Shown: positions 36,417-46,340 of the stretch, piece by piece
How positions within the stretch are numbered: the first letter of the stretch is position 1
How the letters are laid out: each line of letters begins with the position of its first letter
Notes under the pieces: generated by a model
What the model was told of the DNA's origin: nothing
The model's database searches: none
Seen by the model: the letters and a program-made list of their open reading frames with translations, nothing else
NCBI RefSeq assembly: GCF_001025195.1
Contig: NZ_AP012325.1
Span: forward strand, 1 to 64,000
Reading direction: 5' to 3'
From: Bifidobacterium catenulatum DSM 16992 = JCM 1194 = LMG 11043
GTDB taxonomy: Bacteria > Actinomycetota > Actinomycetes > Actinomycetales > Bifidobacteriaceae
Length of the DNA: 64,000 nt
Position numbers and translations under genes: made by a program

Positions 36417-37061
36417 ATGACCGATTCCGCACGCATTCTGGTCGTGGATAATTACGATTCGTTCGTGTACACGATCGTCGGATATTTGAAGACGTTGGGT
36501 GCCACGGTGACGGTGGTGCGCAACGATGCGATCGACCCGAGCGAGGACGGTGTGATCGACGAATATGACGGCGTGCTGATCTCCCCAGGGCCTGGTGCTC
36601 CGGCGGAATCCGGTGCCAGCGAAGGCATGATCCGCCTATGCGCGGAGCAGTCCAAGCCCATGTTCGGCGTTTGCTTGGGCATGCAGGCACTGGCCGAAGT
36701 GTTCGGCGCCACCGTAAGCCATGCGCCTACCATCATGCACGGCAAAACCAGTCTGGTGGAGCACATCGACGACGAGATCTTCGAAGGAGTGGCCAATCCT
36801 ATGACCGCCACTCGCTACCATTCGTTGGCCGTGGAGCCTGATTCCGTGCCGGAAGAGCTGGTGGTGACCGCGTGGACGCAGAGCGACCACATCGTGCAGG
36901 GCATTAAGCACCGCAGCAAGCCGATGTACGCGGTGCAGTTCCACCCCGAATCCGTGATGACGCAGGACGGCTACCGATTGCTTGCGAACTGGCTGAAGGT
37001 GTGTGGGCAGGAGTCGGCAGTGGAGAAGTCGATTGGATTGAGGCCTAAGGTGAACGAGTAG
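36417..37061 (+). CDS. Anthranilate/aminodeoxychorismate synthase component II (glutamine amidotransferase)
   Basis: The class I amidotransferase releases ammonia from glutamine for para-aminobenzoate or anthranilate synthesis. The 214-residue protein has the nucleophile Cys in FGVCLGMQ and the His/Glu pair in VQFHPES; the oxyanion segment ISPGPGAPAESG is present. This locus in Mycobacterium carries the equivalent trpG/pabA gene, so the placement is conserved, but which pathway it serves cannot be told. The ATG at 36417 sits 4 bases after AGGAG; the ATG at 36414 is too close. The 36229-36416 gap has imperfect ATTCGAA repeats. Confidence 0.9.
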   Translation: MTDSARILVVDNYDSFVYTIVGYLKTLGATVTVVRNDAIDPSEDGVIDEYDGVLISPGPGAPAESGASEGMIRLCAEQSKPMFGVCLGMQALAEVFGATVSHAPTIMHGKTSLVEHIDDEIFEGVANPMTATRYHSLAVEPDSVPEELVVTAWTQSDHIVQGIKHRSKPMYAVQFHPESVMTQDGYRLLANWLKVCGQESAVEKSIGLRPKVNE

Positions 37062-37115
37062 TTTTCTTTTTGGGCGCTGCCCTTGACTGCTTTTGTTGGT
37101 TGAGGGGAAGAAGAG

Positions 37116-37150
37116 AGGGGAGGGAGCGGCTCGACGCCGCTCCCTCCCCT
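37116..37150. terminator. GC-rich hairpin between trpG/pabA and pknB
   Basis: AGGGGAGGGAGCGGC and GCCGCTCCCTCCCCT form a perfect 15-bp stem with a 5-base loop between two convergent operons. A T-run is lacking, but the stem is strong. Confidence 0.7.
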
Positions 37151-37155
37151 GATTA

Positions 37156-39234
37156 CTAGTTATCTTGCTGGTTGTTGGTGCCGGTGTTGCTCGTGTCGGT
37201 GTTGGGGGTGTCGGTGTTGGGGGTGTCGGTGGATGACTTCTTGGTGGTGGTCAGTGTGATGGTCGATCCGCTGTCGGCTTGGCTGCCGCCATTCGGAGAC
37301 ATCGACACGACGGTCGCATCGCCATCCTGCGGCCCGTTGACACTCACTTGGAATCCGGCGGCCTGCAAAATGCTTTTCGCCTCGGCCAGCGTGGATTTGG
37401 TAACGAACGGCACGCTGATCTGCTGCTTGCCGGTGGACACCCAAATCGTGACCGCGGTACCAGCCTCAACCGTGCTTCCGACACCTGGATCGACACGGGT
37501 CACAGCGCCGGAAGCGATGGAATCGGAATACTCGTTTTCGATGGTGATTTGCGCCAGACCGGCCTGCTTGAGCTGCTCAATGGCCGAATCCTTCGGCTGT
37601 CCTATCAGATTGTCGGGAATCTTGGTCATGCCGGACGAAATGTACAGCGTGATGATCGTGCCCTCGGTTTGCTTCGAATTGGCGGCAGGATCGGTGCTTA
37701 CCACCTTGTCTTTTTCGATGGATGCGTTGTCTACCGTACGCACGTTGCCCACTTTGAAGCCGGCGGCCTCAAGAATGGACTTCGCATCGTCCTGGCTCTT
37801 GTTCGACACATCCGGCACTGCGACCGACTGCGGGCCGGTGGAGAACCATACGGAAACCGTGGAGCCCTTGGAAACCTTCTTGCCGCCCCTTGGATTCTGC
37901 TTGGTGATTGTGCCTTTCGGCTTGCTCGAATCGGAATCCTCGCGGGCGTCGAGCTTCAGTCCTTTGGCTGCGAGCTGCTCTTCGACGCGAGCCTCGGAAA
38001 TATTCGCCGTGGCGGTGAAATCAGGCACTTCCACCATGTCGGCTGCGGAGTCGCTCTTGTTCAGCATGAAGAACACGCCCAGAATGACCAGCAAAGCCAC
38101 CAGACCGCCCACGACGGAGCCGATAATGATCTGCTTCTTCTTGCGTGCCTTCGCGGCCTCCGCACGCTGTTCCGCACGGGTTTTCGTGGCAACGCCGTTC
38201 TGTGGGTTCGGCACGGCTTCGAACTGGCCTGTGACGGGATTGAACGCCTGCGTTGCGGTCGTTTCGCCGGCAGGGGTCATGGCCACGGTATTCGCAGTCA
38301 TTTCGGCCTGCTTGCGTGCCTTCATATTGGTCAGATCGGTCAACGGATTGAACGCGGCAGCCATCGGCACACCGCCGTTCATGAACGTCAGCAGATCGTT
38401 CTTGAATTCGGAAGCCGTGGCGTAACGGTTCTGACGATCCTTCGCCATCGCTTTCGCACAAATCGAATCCCACATCTTCGGCAATCCTGGAACAACCGAA
38501 CTTGGGGGAGTGGCGACCTCTGAAACATGCTGGTAGGCGATCGCCACTGCGGAATCGCCGGTAAACGGCGGTCTTCCAGTAAGCATTTCATACAGCACAC
38601 AACCTGCGGAATACAGGTCGGAACGCATGTCGACGCTTTCGCCGCGCGCCTGCTCGGGAGACAGATACTGCGCGGTGCCGACCACGCCCTGCGACTGCGT
38701 CATCGTGGCGGCGGAATCGTCGAGCGCGCGGGCGATGCCGAAGTCCATGACCTTGACCATGCCCTGCTCGGAAATCATGATGTTGCCGGGCTTGATGTCG
38801 CGGTGGATGATGCCCATGCGATGCGAATAATCGAGCGCGTTGAGCACGCCCATCATCACCTGTTCGGCGTCGCGCTGGCTCAAAGCGCCGTTCACTTTGA
38901 GAATGTCGCGCAAGGTCTGGCCCTTGACATACTCCATCACCAGATACGGCAGATGCTCGGTCTGGCCGGTTTCGGTGGTGACGACTTCCTCGCCCGAATC
39001 GTAGATGTTCACAATGTTGGGATTGTTCATTTGCGCCACGGAATGGGCTTCGCGACGGAAACGCTCAAGGAAGATCTTGTCGTTGGCGAAGTCGGCGCGC
39101 ATGATCTTGACCGCGACGGTACGCCCAAGACGCGTATCGAGCGCCACGTGCACTTCGGCCATGCCGCCACGGCCGACCAGTTGGCCGAGCTGGTAACGTT
39201 CACCAGCCAAAGAGGTAGGCATGTTGATGTTCAT
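37156..39234 (-). CDS. pknB: Membrane Ser/Thr protein kinase PknB with four PASTA domains
   Basis: PknB phosphorylates division and cell-wall proteins and senses muropeptides. The 692-residue protein has the kinase domain (about residues 12-275; GRGGMAEVH, catalytic HRDIKPGNIM, DFG in VMDFGIARA), a juxtamembrane linker, one span (about 372-394) and four extracellular PASTA repeats (to about 665), then a Thr/Asn-rich tail with TPNTD repeats. Its ATG overlaps the pknA stop by 4 bases (ATGA). It is the last gene of the fhaA-to-pknB operon. Confidence 0.96.
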   Translation of the reverse strand: MNINMPTSLAGERYQLGQLVGRGGMAEVHVALDTRLGRTVAVKIMRADFANDKIFLERFRREAHSVAQMNNPNIVNIYDSGEEVVTTETGQTEHLPYLVMEYVKGQTLRDILKVNGALSQRDAEQVMMGVLNALDYSHRMGIIHRDIKPGNIMISEQGMVKVMDFGIARALDDSAATMTQSQGVVGTAQYLSPEQARGESVDMRSDLYSAGCVLYEMLTGRPPFTGDSAVAIAYQHVSEVATPPSSVVPGLPKMWDSICAKAMAKDRQNRYATASEFKNDLLTFMNGGVPMAAAFNPLTDLTNMKARKQAEMTANTVAMTPAGETTATQAFNPVTGQFEAVPNPQNGVATKTRAEQRAEAAKARKKKQIIIGSVVGGLVALLVILGVFFMLNKSDSAADMVEVPDFTATANISEARVEEQLAAKGLKLDAREDSDSSKPKGTITKQNPRGGKKVSKGSTVSVWFSTGPQSVAVPDVSNKSQDDAKSILEAAGFKVGNVRTVDNASIEKDKVVSTDPAANSKQTEGTIITLYISSGMTKIPDNLIGQPKDSAIEQLKQAGLAQITIENEYSDSIASGAVTRVDPGVGSTVEAGTAVTIWVSTGKQQISVPFVTKSTLAEAKSILQAAGFQVSVNGPQDGDATVVSMSPNGGSQADSGSTITLTTTKKSSTDTPNTDTPNTDTSNTGTNNQQDN

Positions 39235-40175
39235 CCCTGTTCCTTCCCATCAGTGATCAAGGAGATATGAGGTCTGCTAACCACGCGGCGCGGAAGCCTT
39301 CCACCTGTAGGCACCACCATCGTGTCAGCCAATTGTGTCTGCTGGTCGAGCAGACGGCGTTCGATGCGGGACAATGTGCGCGACACCGTCAACGCGTCCT
39401 TCGGACGGTCAAGGGGATCCTTGGCCAGCATTGACATGACGAATTCACGCAGCTGCACATCGACGGAGTCAGGCAGCGGCGGAACCGGATTGTTGACATG
39501 GGCTGCGGCGATGTCAACCGGCGTGGCACCCGTGAACGGACGATGCCCGCACAGGCCCTCGTAGGCGACGACGCCAAGCGAATAGATATCGGATTGAGGT
39601 GTGGCATGCTGGCCCTGCGCCTGCTCCGGGGAAATGTACTGCGCGGTGCCCACCACCATGCCATCCTGCGTGATCTGCTCCTGATTAGTGGAGTAGGAGA
39701 CGCCGAAATCGGTGATCTTCACCTCGCCGGAATCGGACACCATGATGTTCGCCGGCTTCACATCGCGGTGGATCACGCCATGCGAATGGGCGACGAACAG
39801 GCCACGGGCGGTCTGGATGAGAATCGGCAGCAAGCGGGTCGGCTCCATCGGACCATTCTGCTCGTGGAACAGGTCGGCCAACGACTTGCTGGGCACATAC
39901 TCCATAATGAGGAATCCGATGCCGTCATGCTCGTAATATTCGAACAACGCGGCGATGTTCGGGTGTGCAAGATTGGCGGAATTATGTGCTTCCGCACGCA
40001 AGCGAAGCAGTTTGGCCTCCTGCGTGACCCCTAAATCGCCACGCAACGCCTTGATGGCCACTGGTCGGCCCAACTGGATGTCGTAGCCTTTCCACACTTC
40101 GCCCATGCCACCTTGGGCTAGACGGGCATCCAACCTGTAGCGTCGGTGGATGAGCTGTCCTTCAATCAGTTTCAC
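39231..40175 (-). CDS. pknA: Ser/Thr protein kinase PknA-like
   Basis: This kinase has 314 residues. It shows GGMGEVWKGYD, the catalytic HRDVKPANIM and DFG in ITDFGVSYS, and an activation segment with GTAQYISPEQA. Unlike mycobacterial PknA it has no visible membrane span after the kinase domain, so it is probably cytoplasmic. It overlaps pknB by 4 bases downstream and pbpA by 4 bases upstream, indicating coupled translation. Confidence 0.93.
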   Translation of the reverse strand: MKLIEGQLIHRRYRLDARLAQGGMGEVWKGYDIQLGRPVAIKALRGDLGVTQEAKLLRLRAEAHNSANLAHPNIAALFEYYEHDGIGFLIMEYVPSKSLADLFHEQNGPMEPTRLLPILIQTARGLFVAHSHGVIHRDVKPANIMVSDSGEVKITDFGVSYSTNQEQITQDGMVVGTAQYISPEQAQGQHATPQSDIYSLGVVAYEGLCGHRPFTGATPVDIAAAHVNNPVPPLPDSVDVQLREFVMSMLAKDPLDRPKDALTVSRTLSRIERRLLDQQTQLADTMVVPTGGRLPRRVVSRPHISLITDGKEQG

Positions 40176-41638
40176 TCTGCCAGCGCCTCCTGCATCATCG
40201 CTTTCATAATCGGTCCTGCGGCGAACGAGCCATACAAGTCCACATTGTGCACCACCACGGCAACGGCGATTTTCGGATCATCCGCAGGGGCGAATCCTAT
40301 CACCCAGCCGTCGATGGACGTGTTGCCGTCGCCGATCTGCGCGGTGCCGGTTTTCGCTGCTACTCGCACGCCGTCGATGGCCAGATTCTGGTTTTCCTTG
40401 GTGACCACGGCTTCCATCATCTGCGTGAGCTTGCCCGCGGTGTCCGAACTGAACGCGCGGCTCATCACCCGCGGCTTGGTCTGCGAGATGACCGACAGAT
40501 CGGAGGAACGCACGCAATCCACCAACGTCGGGCGCATGACCTTGCCGCCGTTCGCCACTGCAGCAGCCACCAGCGCGTTCTGTAGCGGGGTCGCCACGGT
40601 GTCTCCCTGACCGATGGACGCCAAGGCGAGCTTGTCGTCGGACGCATCGGTTGGGAAATTCGACGCCACGCTCACCCACGGCGTGCCCGTGGATTCGGAA
40701 CCGTCGACGGCGATCGGATTGTCGAAACCAAGTTTTTCGGCCATGGATGAGACCTTTTCGTCACCCAAAGCCACTCCCAGCTGGGCGAATGCGGTGTTCG
40801 ACGAATACGCCATCGCGTTTTCCAACGTGATCTTGCCATCCGAACCGTCGGCCTGCGACACGGCGTTCGTCAACTGCGTGGCCGTGCCTGGAAGCGTATA
40901 GCTCGATCCGGCCGGAATCTCGGTGTCAGTCTGGTATTCGCCCGTTTCCAACGCGGCGGCCGCCACCACCGTCTTGAACGTGGATCCCGGAGGATACAGC
41001 TGCGAGGTGACGCGGTTGAGCATCGGGTTCGATTCGTTTTGCGAGAGCGTGGAATAGTTGCCGTTCGCTTCGGACGTGTCGTGGCTTGCCAGCTGGTTCG
41101 GATCGTAGCTTGGCGTGCTCGCCATGGCGAGAATACGGCCGGTCTTCACTTCGATGGCCACGGCCGCGCCGTCATTGTTGGCGAGACCGTTGTAGGCGGC
41201 CTGCTGGATCTTCGGATCGATGGACGTTTCGATGGTCGCGCCCTTGTTCTCTTGGCCGGTGAACAGCGATTTGAACCGCTGCCACACCAGTTGGTCGGAT
41301 TGGCCCGACAGCAGCGAGCTGCGCGAGGCTTCGATACCGCTCCAACCGCGCTGGCTGATGGAGAAGAAGCCGGTGACCGGCGCATACAGCTCGCCGGCCG
41401 CATAGGAGCGCTGATAGGAGAACGCGTCGTTCGACGGGTCGGATTTGGCGATGACGGAGCCGTCCGACGCGAGAATCGCGCCACGCGGAGCACCATACTC
41501 GTGGTAGAGGGCGCGGGTGTTGCGCGGGTCGCTGTTGAGCTGGTTCGCGCGAATCGCCGTGATGATCGTGGTGGACATGCCCAGAATGACGAACAGCGCC
41601 ACCACGATGGTGAACAGTTGGCGAAGTGATTTATTCAT
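40172..41638 (-). CDS. pbpA: Class B penicillin-binding protein (PbpA)
   Basis: This transpeptidase crosslinks peptidoglycan. The 488-residue protein has an N-terminal anchor (about residues 8-28), a PBP dimer-type domain and the transpeptidase motifs: SxxK in PGSTFKTV, SxN in SSNTAF and KTGTAQ. It pairs with the RodA gene next door, encoding the matching glycan polymerase. Start and stop overlap neighbours by 4 bases (ATGA). Confidence 0.95.
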   Translation of the reverse strand: MNKSLRQLFTIVVALFVILGMSTTIITAIRANQLNSDPRNTRALYHEYGAPRGAILASDGSVIAKSDPSNDAFSYQRSYAAGELYAPVTGFFSISQRGWSGIEASRSSLLSGQSDQLVWQRFKSLFTGQENKGATIETSIDPKIQQAAYNGLANNDGAAVAIEVKTGRILAMASTPSYDPNQLASHDTSEANGNYSTLSQNESNPMLNRVTSQLYPPGSTFKTVVAAAALETGEYQTDTEIPAGSSYTLPGTATQLTNAVSQADGSDGKITLENAMAYSSNTAFAQLGVALGDEKVSSMAEKLGFDNPIAVDGSESTGTPWVSVASNFPTDASDDKLALASIGQGDTVATPLQNALVAAAVANGGKVMRPTLVDCVRSSDLSVISQTKPRVMSRAFSSDTAGKLTQMMEAVVTKENQNLAIDGVRVAAKTGTAQIGDGNTSIDGWVIGFAPADDPKIAVAVVVHNVDLYGSFAAGPIMKAMMQEALAE

Positions 41639-43260
41639 GCTTGGCTCCCCTCTGACGTGTTGCCCGATGGGTTCGGCGTGCTCGTCATGTCAGATGTGCC
41701 GAACCCATTCGATGGGGGAGCAGGGGGCACGATTGGCGTGCCTGCGACCGGCGTTTCCGTGGAGATGATTTCCGTTGCCTGCGATTGCTGCATGGTGGCC
41801 GGTATGGCGACTTGCGGAACGGCTTGCGTGGCTGCTTGTGAAACAGCTTGCGATTGTGCAGCGGATTGCTCGGAGGCAACGCTTCTGCGGGCGCGGCTCT
41901 GCTTGCGGGCGCTCAGTGCCTGCATCGCCTCGTATTGGAACGTGTCGCTGTCGATATCGGATTCGGGTTTGTTTGCCGAGTTGGAAATCACCATTAAGAG
42001 TGTTGCCAACATGTAATTCGCTATGAGTGAGGATCCGCCGGCGGCCATGTACGGAAGAGTCAAACCCGTAAGCGGTATGACTAATGTGATGCCTCCCACA
42101 ACGGTGAACACCTGGAAGGCCATGGTGAACACGAGGCCCGATGCGAGAAGTTTGCCGAACCCATCCTTGATTTTCATCGCAGTGATCATCCCAGCGGCGA
42201 TGATGAGCAAATAGAGCATCAGAATGGCCATCAGGCCGGTGAGGCCCAGCTCTTCGCCAAGTGCCGCGTAGATGTAGTCGGAGTTGGCGATCGGAGTGAG
42301 CGACGGGTGACCTTGCCCAAGGCCGGTGCCCATCAAGCCGCCTGATGCCAGGCCGAAAATACCTGTGACGAGCTGGTATGAGCCGCCATACTCCTTGTTG
42401 TATTGCGTCGAGTCGAACGGATGCAGCCAGGCACCAACACGGGCGCCGACATGGCTGAAAATGTTGGCCGCCGCAAACGCGCCCACGGCGAACGCGATGA
42501 AACCAATCACAATCCAACTGGTACGCCCTGTGGCCACATACAGCATGGACACGAACATGGCGAAGAACATGAGCGACGTGCCCAAATCGTGCTGCATGAC
42601 CAGCACGCCCATCGACACGATCCACACCACGATGATCGGCCCCAGATCCTTGATGCGCGGCAACTGCAGGCCCAACACCTTCTTGCCGCCGACCGCAAGC
42701 TGGTCGCGGTGGTCATATAGGTAGGAGGCGAAGAAGAACGCAAGGAACAGCTTCGCGAATTCGCTTGGCTGGAACGATCCCAAACCGGGAATCTTCACCC
42801 AAATACGGGCGCCATATTGTTCGGAACCGACCACCGGAAGCATCGGCGACAGCAGTAATACCAAACCGATTACCATGCTGACGTACGAGAACCGCCGCAA
42901 CACACGGTAATCCTTCATGAAAATCACCAGCAGATCCGCCACAACCAGCGCGATCGACAGCCAAAGCAACTGTTTGAACGCGACGGACGTGTTCAAATCC
43001 TGATCGATGCGGGCGATCATCATGATGCCGGTGCCCGTCAGCACCATCACGCAGCACATGATCGCTTGGTTGGCGTACGGCTGGAACCGCAGCAGCAATC
43101 CCCAGGCAGTCAGGAACAATGCGCCGACGAATGCAAGCATCCACAGGTAACTATGCGGAAAACCGCCAGCGGTGCGTTCGAACATCTGGAAGAATGAGAC
43201 GCCGCAAATCAGCATGCTGAACAAGAGTAGGCCGAATTGCTTCAGACGGGTTGCCATCAT
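41635..43260 (-). CDS. rodA: SEDS glycosyltransferase RodA/FtsW
   Basis: SEDS proteins polymerise glycan strands from lipid II and work with a class B PBP. The 541-residue protein has about ten to eleven membrane spans (to about residue 425) with family motifs such as QPSEFAKL and the catalytic Asp region near WIVSMGVLVMQHDLGTS. A 115-residue cytoplasmic tail rich in Gln, Ala and Pro follows and is unusual in length. The gene is coupled by ATGA overlaps to pstP and pbpA. Confidence 0.94.
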   Translation of the reverse strand: MMATRLKQFGLLLFSMLICGVSFFQMFERTAGGFPHSYLWMLAFVGALFLTAWGLLLRFQPYANQAIMCCVMVLTGTGIMMIARIDQDLNTSVAFKQLLWLSIALVVADLLVIFMKDYRVLRRFSYVSMVIGLVLLLSPMLPVVGSEQYGARIWVKIPGLGSFQPSEFAKLFLAFFFASYLYDHRDQLAVGGKKVLGLQLPRIKDLGPIIVVWIVSMGVLVMQHDLGTSLMFFAMFVSMLYVATGRTSWIVIGFIAFAVGAFAAANIFSHVGARVGAWLHPFDSTQYNKEYGGSYQLVTGIFGLASGGLMGTGLGQGHPSLTPIANSDYIYAALGEELGLTGLMAILMLYLLIIAAGMITAMKIKDGFGKLLASGLVFTMAFQVFTVVGGITLVIPLTGLTLPYMAAGGSSLIANYMLATLLMVISNSANKPESDIDSDTFQYEAMQALSARKQSRARRSVASEQSAAQSQAVSQAATQAVPQVAIPATMQQSQATEIISTETPVAGTPIVPPAPPSNGFGTSDMTSTPNPSGNTSEGSQA

Positions 43261-44882
43261 GACTGGTCACCGCCTGACTTGTCTGCCGAAGCGTTGCCCG
43301 AATCACCTGATTTGCTTGACGATTTGTCGGAAGTCGTATCAGAGGATTTGCTTGACGACTTGCTGTCGGATCCGCTGTTCGTCTTGTTTTGCACCTTCTG
43401 CGCTTCGGCGTCCTGCTGCTGTTTCAGCTGCTTTTTGATCAGGCGCGTATGCGTTTTCGCCTCGCCGTACGTATCGAAGGAAATGCCCTGCGTGAGTTGC
43501 TCCTGCCAACTTGGCGGCAGTTCGCTCGTCTTCATATTGGTGTCGGTGATGGCATGCGATAGCTGGAAGCCGAACAGACTGGTCGGCACGCCTTGGAAAA
43601 TCGACACTTCGCCGTTATTGTCGCCGATATAGTACTTGGTTTGGCTCCAGCGGTAGGTTGCGAAAGCGCCGCCTGCCAGCCCTAGCAGTATCACGATAGT
43701 GACGATGATGGCGATCACGCGGTTGCGTCGGGTGCGTGATCGCTTCGTCTTGCGTTGCTCGATATGTTCGTTGTGGATGGCTTTGGCGACTTCCGGATCG
43801 TTTGGATCGGCGGAAATACGGCCGTCATCCTTTTGCACGACGGGGATTTCTCCGGTATCGGGATTGGTGCGGTCGCCGTTTTCCTCGCGTACCGTGGACG
43901 GTTGTGCCACGCGCTGTTCCTGAGGATTGTCGTTTTCGTCGGGATTCTTGCCGTTGCGCAATGCCGCCGCGCGGGCCGCCGGCGACTTCTTGCCTTCGCG
44001 CAGTGCGGGTGCGGATGCGACCGGCTCGTTGATGATGTCGGCGATCGGTTCGAGGCTTGCGCTGGCCGCGCCGCCGACCAGCGGTGTCTGATGTGGCAGG
44101 TCGAACGCGTCCGCGTCGAGGGCGAGCGTCGCGTCGGCGATGACCGCGGTGACATTGTCGGTACTGCCGGCACGAAGCGCCATCGAAACCAGCTGTTGAG
44201 CGCATTCTTCCTGATCGGAGCAGGTGGATAGCACCTCCTGCAACGTGGAATCCTCAAGCACGCCGCACAAGCCGTCGGAGCATAGCAGCCAACGGTCGGA
44301 CGGATGCGCCTTGCGTACGGCGATGTCCGGGCGCGAGTCGATATCGAAATCGCCCAAAACCCGCATCACGACGTTGCGCTGCGGATGATTGCGCGCCTCG
44401 GACTCGCTGATGCGGCCGGTATCGATCAAATGCTGCACATAGCTGTGGTCGGATGTCATGCGGATCAAACGGCCGTCATGCAGTAGATACGCGCGGGAAT
44501 CGCCGATATGCGCCACAACCCAATATCCCGCAACCAGTGCGACAGAAGTGACGGTGGTGCCCATGCCCGCGAGACGACGTTCACGTTTCGCCTTGCCGAC
44601 GATCGCGTCATGCGCGGCCATCACCGAGGTTTTCAGCATGTGGGCAATAATCTGGACATCGCCCTGCACATTGTCTTGCTCGATGTGGGCCAGCGAACGG
44701 ATGGCGATGGTGGAGGCGGTGTCGCCTCCCGCATGGCCTCCCATGCCGTCGCAGATGGCGATCAGATGCTCGCCTGCGAACGCGGAATCTTGATTATTGG
44801 AACGTACGGTACCCACGTCGGAAACGACGGTGGAATACATGAACAGCGGTTGTGAAGCGGGGGAAGTCGGCAAACAGGTCAC
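43257..44882 (-). CDS. pstP: PP2C Ser/Thr protein phosphatase PstP
   Basis: The phosphatase reverses the action of PknA/PknB. The 541-residue protein (from GTG 44882) has a PP2C domain with the metal Asp motifs VSDVGTVRSNNQDS, CDGMGGHAGG and SDGL, a linker, one span (about residues 405-430) and an extracellular Ser/Lys/Asp-rich tail. The GTG overlaps the fhaB stop as GTGA, the pattern seen across the operon; an ATG at 44840 is the alternative. Its stop overlaps rodA by ATGA. Confidence 0.92.
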   Translation of the reverse strand: MTCLPTSPASQPLFMYSTVVSDVGTVRSNNQDSAFAGEHLIAICDGMGGHAGGDTASTIAIRSLAHIEQDNVQGDVQIIAHMLKTSVMAAHDAIVGKAKRERRLAGMGTTVTSVALVAGYWVVAHIGDSRAYLLHDGRLIRMTSDHSYVQHLIDTGRISESEARNHPQRNVVMRVLGDFDIDSRPDIAVRKAHPSDRWLLCSDGLCGVLEDSTLQEVLSTCSDQEECAQQLVSMALRAGSTDNVTAVIADATLALDADAFDLPHQTPLVGGAASASLEPIADIINEPVASAPALREGKKSPAARAAALRNGKNPDENDNPQEQRVAQPSTVREENGDRTNPDTGEIPVVQKDDGRISADPNDPEVAKAIHNEHIEQRKTKRSRTRRNRVIAIIVTIVILLGLAGGAFATYRWSQTKYYIGDNNGEVSIFQGVPTSLFGFQLSHAITDTNMKTSELPPSWQEQLTQGISFDTYGEAKTHTRLIKKQLKQQQDAEAQKVQNKTNSGSDSKSSSKSSDTTSDKSSSKSGDSGNASADKSGGDQS

Positions 44883-45394
44883 CTCAATTCGAAGGTGGTT
44901 GCGCCAATGCGTACGGGAATGCGTGTTCCGAGGATCATCGGCGCGTTCAGACGCTGCTGGTTGACCACAGTGCCGTTGGTGGAACCCAGATCTTCGACGG
45001 CCCATTTGCCGGTGGCGGGATCCGTGTAGACGCGCGCATGGTGGGATGAGACGAATTCATCATCCAAGACCACGGTGTTCGATGCGGAACGGCCAAGCGT
45101 GATGGTGTTGCCGGTCAGGGGGACGGAACTGCCGGCAAGAGGGCCATCGATGATGACCAGCAAGGTAGGTTTGGCACTTGATGTAGCGCCGACCGCCGGC
45201 GCGAGGGCGGCCACGGGCGCTGGCGCTTCGACGGCCTTGCGCGCGCGACGCTCCTTACGGCGATGAGCCCGCGACTTGCGCGGGCTGAGCGTTTCCACAT
45301 CCCTGTACAGCGAACGCACCGTGCAGGCTACGAAGATCCAAAGCAGTACGAGGAAGCCGTACTTGAGGATCGCGAAAGTAAGTTCAGTGAGCAT
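44879..45394 (-). CDS. fhaB: FHA-domain protein FhaB
   Basis: FHA domains bind phosphothreonine peptides, such as those made by PknA/PknB. The 171-residue protein has an N-terminal span (about residues 10-28), a basic Arg/Lys-rich linker and an FHA domain (about 85-170; GRSASNTVVLDDEFVSSHHARV and DLGSTNGTVVN). The conserved GR, SSHHA and STNGT residues are present. It follows fhaA by 27 bases. Confidence 0.94.
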   Translation of the reverse strand: MLTELTFAILKYGFLVLLWIFVACTVRSLYRDVETLSPRKSRAHRRKERRARKAVEAPAPVAALAPAVGATSSAKPTLLVIIDGPLAGSSVPLTGNTITLGRSASNTVVLDDEFVSSHHARVYTDPATGKWAVEDLGSTNGTVVNQQRLNAPMILGTRIPVRIGATTFELR

Positions 45395-45421
45395 AGAGGC
45401 AACTCCCGAGATTGGGGTTGG

Positions 45422-46129
45422 TTACTCCTGATCCTGCGAAGAGGCCCAATACAGGATTCGGGTGCGGCCGATGGTGATGGTGTTGCCGTCGAGCAGCGTG
45501 GCCGCCTCGACATGGTGGCCTTCGACATACATGCCGTTGGTGGAGCCCAGATCGCGCGCGATGACGGTGCTGCCATTGTCGGTGACGTCAATCTCCATAT
45601 GGCGGCGGGAGATGCCCGGATCGTCGATCACGATGTCGCAGTCGGATCCGCGGCCGATGATGGTCTTGCTTTCCGTAAGCAGATACTGGTGCTCGCCGAT
45701 CTCCAGCATCGGGCAATCCTCGGTTTGCGCCTCGGTGGTGACGGGCACGGTGTTGCCCTGTACGGATTCGCTCGTCAGCTTGAAGTTGCTCTTGGTCAAG
45801 TCGAGGTCCTCTTCGAAGATCACCACGACCGGGCCTACGAATGCGTAATGCTGGTCCTTCGCATACTGGGTGAGGTTGTCGGCCAGCTCGTTGGCTAGCG
45901 CCTCGGCACCCCAATCGACGATGTTGTTGAAATCCGGTGTGCTGAGCTTGAAACGGTACTCGTTCGGCGCCACGGTACGGTCTCGCGTGACGGGCATGGC
46001 CTCTTTATCAATCTCACGTTCCAGTGCGCTGGAAAGGTCGACGGGCTGCAGGTCCTTGGACCCGAACTTGGCGAAAACCCCGTTGACGGCGCCTTCCACG
46101 CTCTTCTCAAATCGGTCGAGAACACTCAT
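45422..46129 (-). CDS. fhaA: FHA-domain protein FhaA (DUF3662)
   Basis: The 235-residue protein has an N-terminal DUF3662 domain (about residues 1-125, beginning MSVLDRFEKSVEGAVNGVF) and a C-terminal FHA domain (about 150-235; GRGSDCDIVIDDPGISRRHMEI, DLGSTNGMYVEGH). In mycobacteria FhaA links PknB to lipid II flippase control and wall synthesis. It heads the minus-strand operon fhaA-fhaB-pstP-rodA-pbpA-pknA-pknB. GGAAAGGG lies before the ATG. Confidence 0.94.
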   Translation of the reverse strand: MSVLDRFEKSVEGAVNGVFAKFGSKDLQPVDLSSALEREIDKEAMPVTRDRTVAPNEYRFKLSTPDFNNIVDWGAEALANELADNLTQYAKDQHYAFVGPVVVIFEEDLDLTKSNFKLTSESVQGNTVPVTTEAQTEDCPMLEIGEHQYLLTESKTIIGRGSDCDIVIDDPGISRRHMEIDVTDNGSTVIARDLGSTNGMYVEGHHVEAATLLDGNTITIGRTRILYWASSQDQE

Positions 46130-46340
46130 GCTTGTCCCTTTCTATCCTCACCCATCCTACGCGGTAGAGCGCCGAGCGCCAATTCGTAAGCTCTTTAATT
46201 GCAAAAATTTCATTCAATATTTCGGTCTTTATACCATCTAGGGGGTATATGATTCTGGGTTTGTCACCATCATTTCGATTCCATGCTGTGCGATGGATGT
46301 CTGTGGGAAAGGAGATATGGAATGGTGATAGGTTGGAAAT
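46130..46340. promoter_or_regulatory. Divergent promoter region fhaA / S9 peptidase
   Basis: This 211-base intergenic stretch contains TATACC-ATCTAGGG-GGTATA at 46230-46249, an inverted repeat that could be an operator for either gene. Confidence 0.4.
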
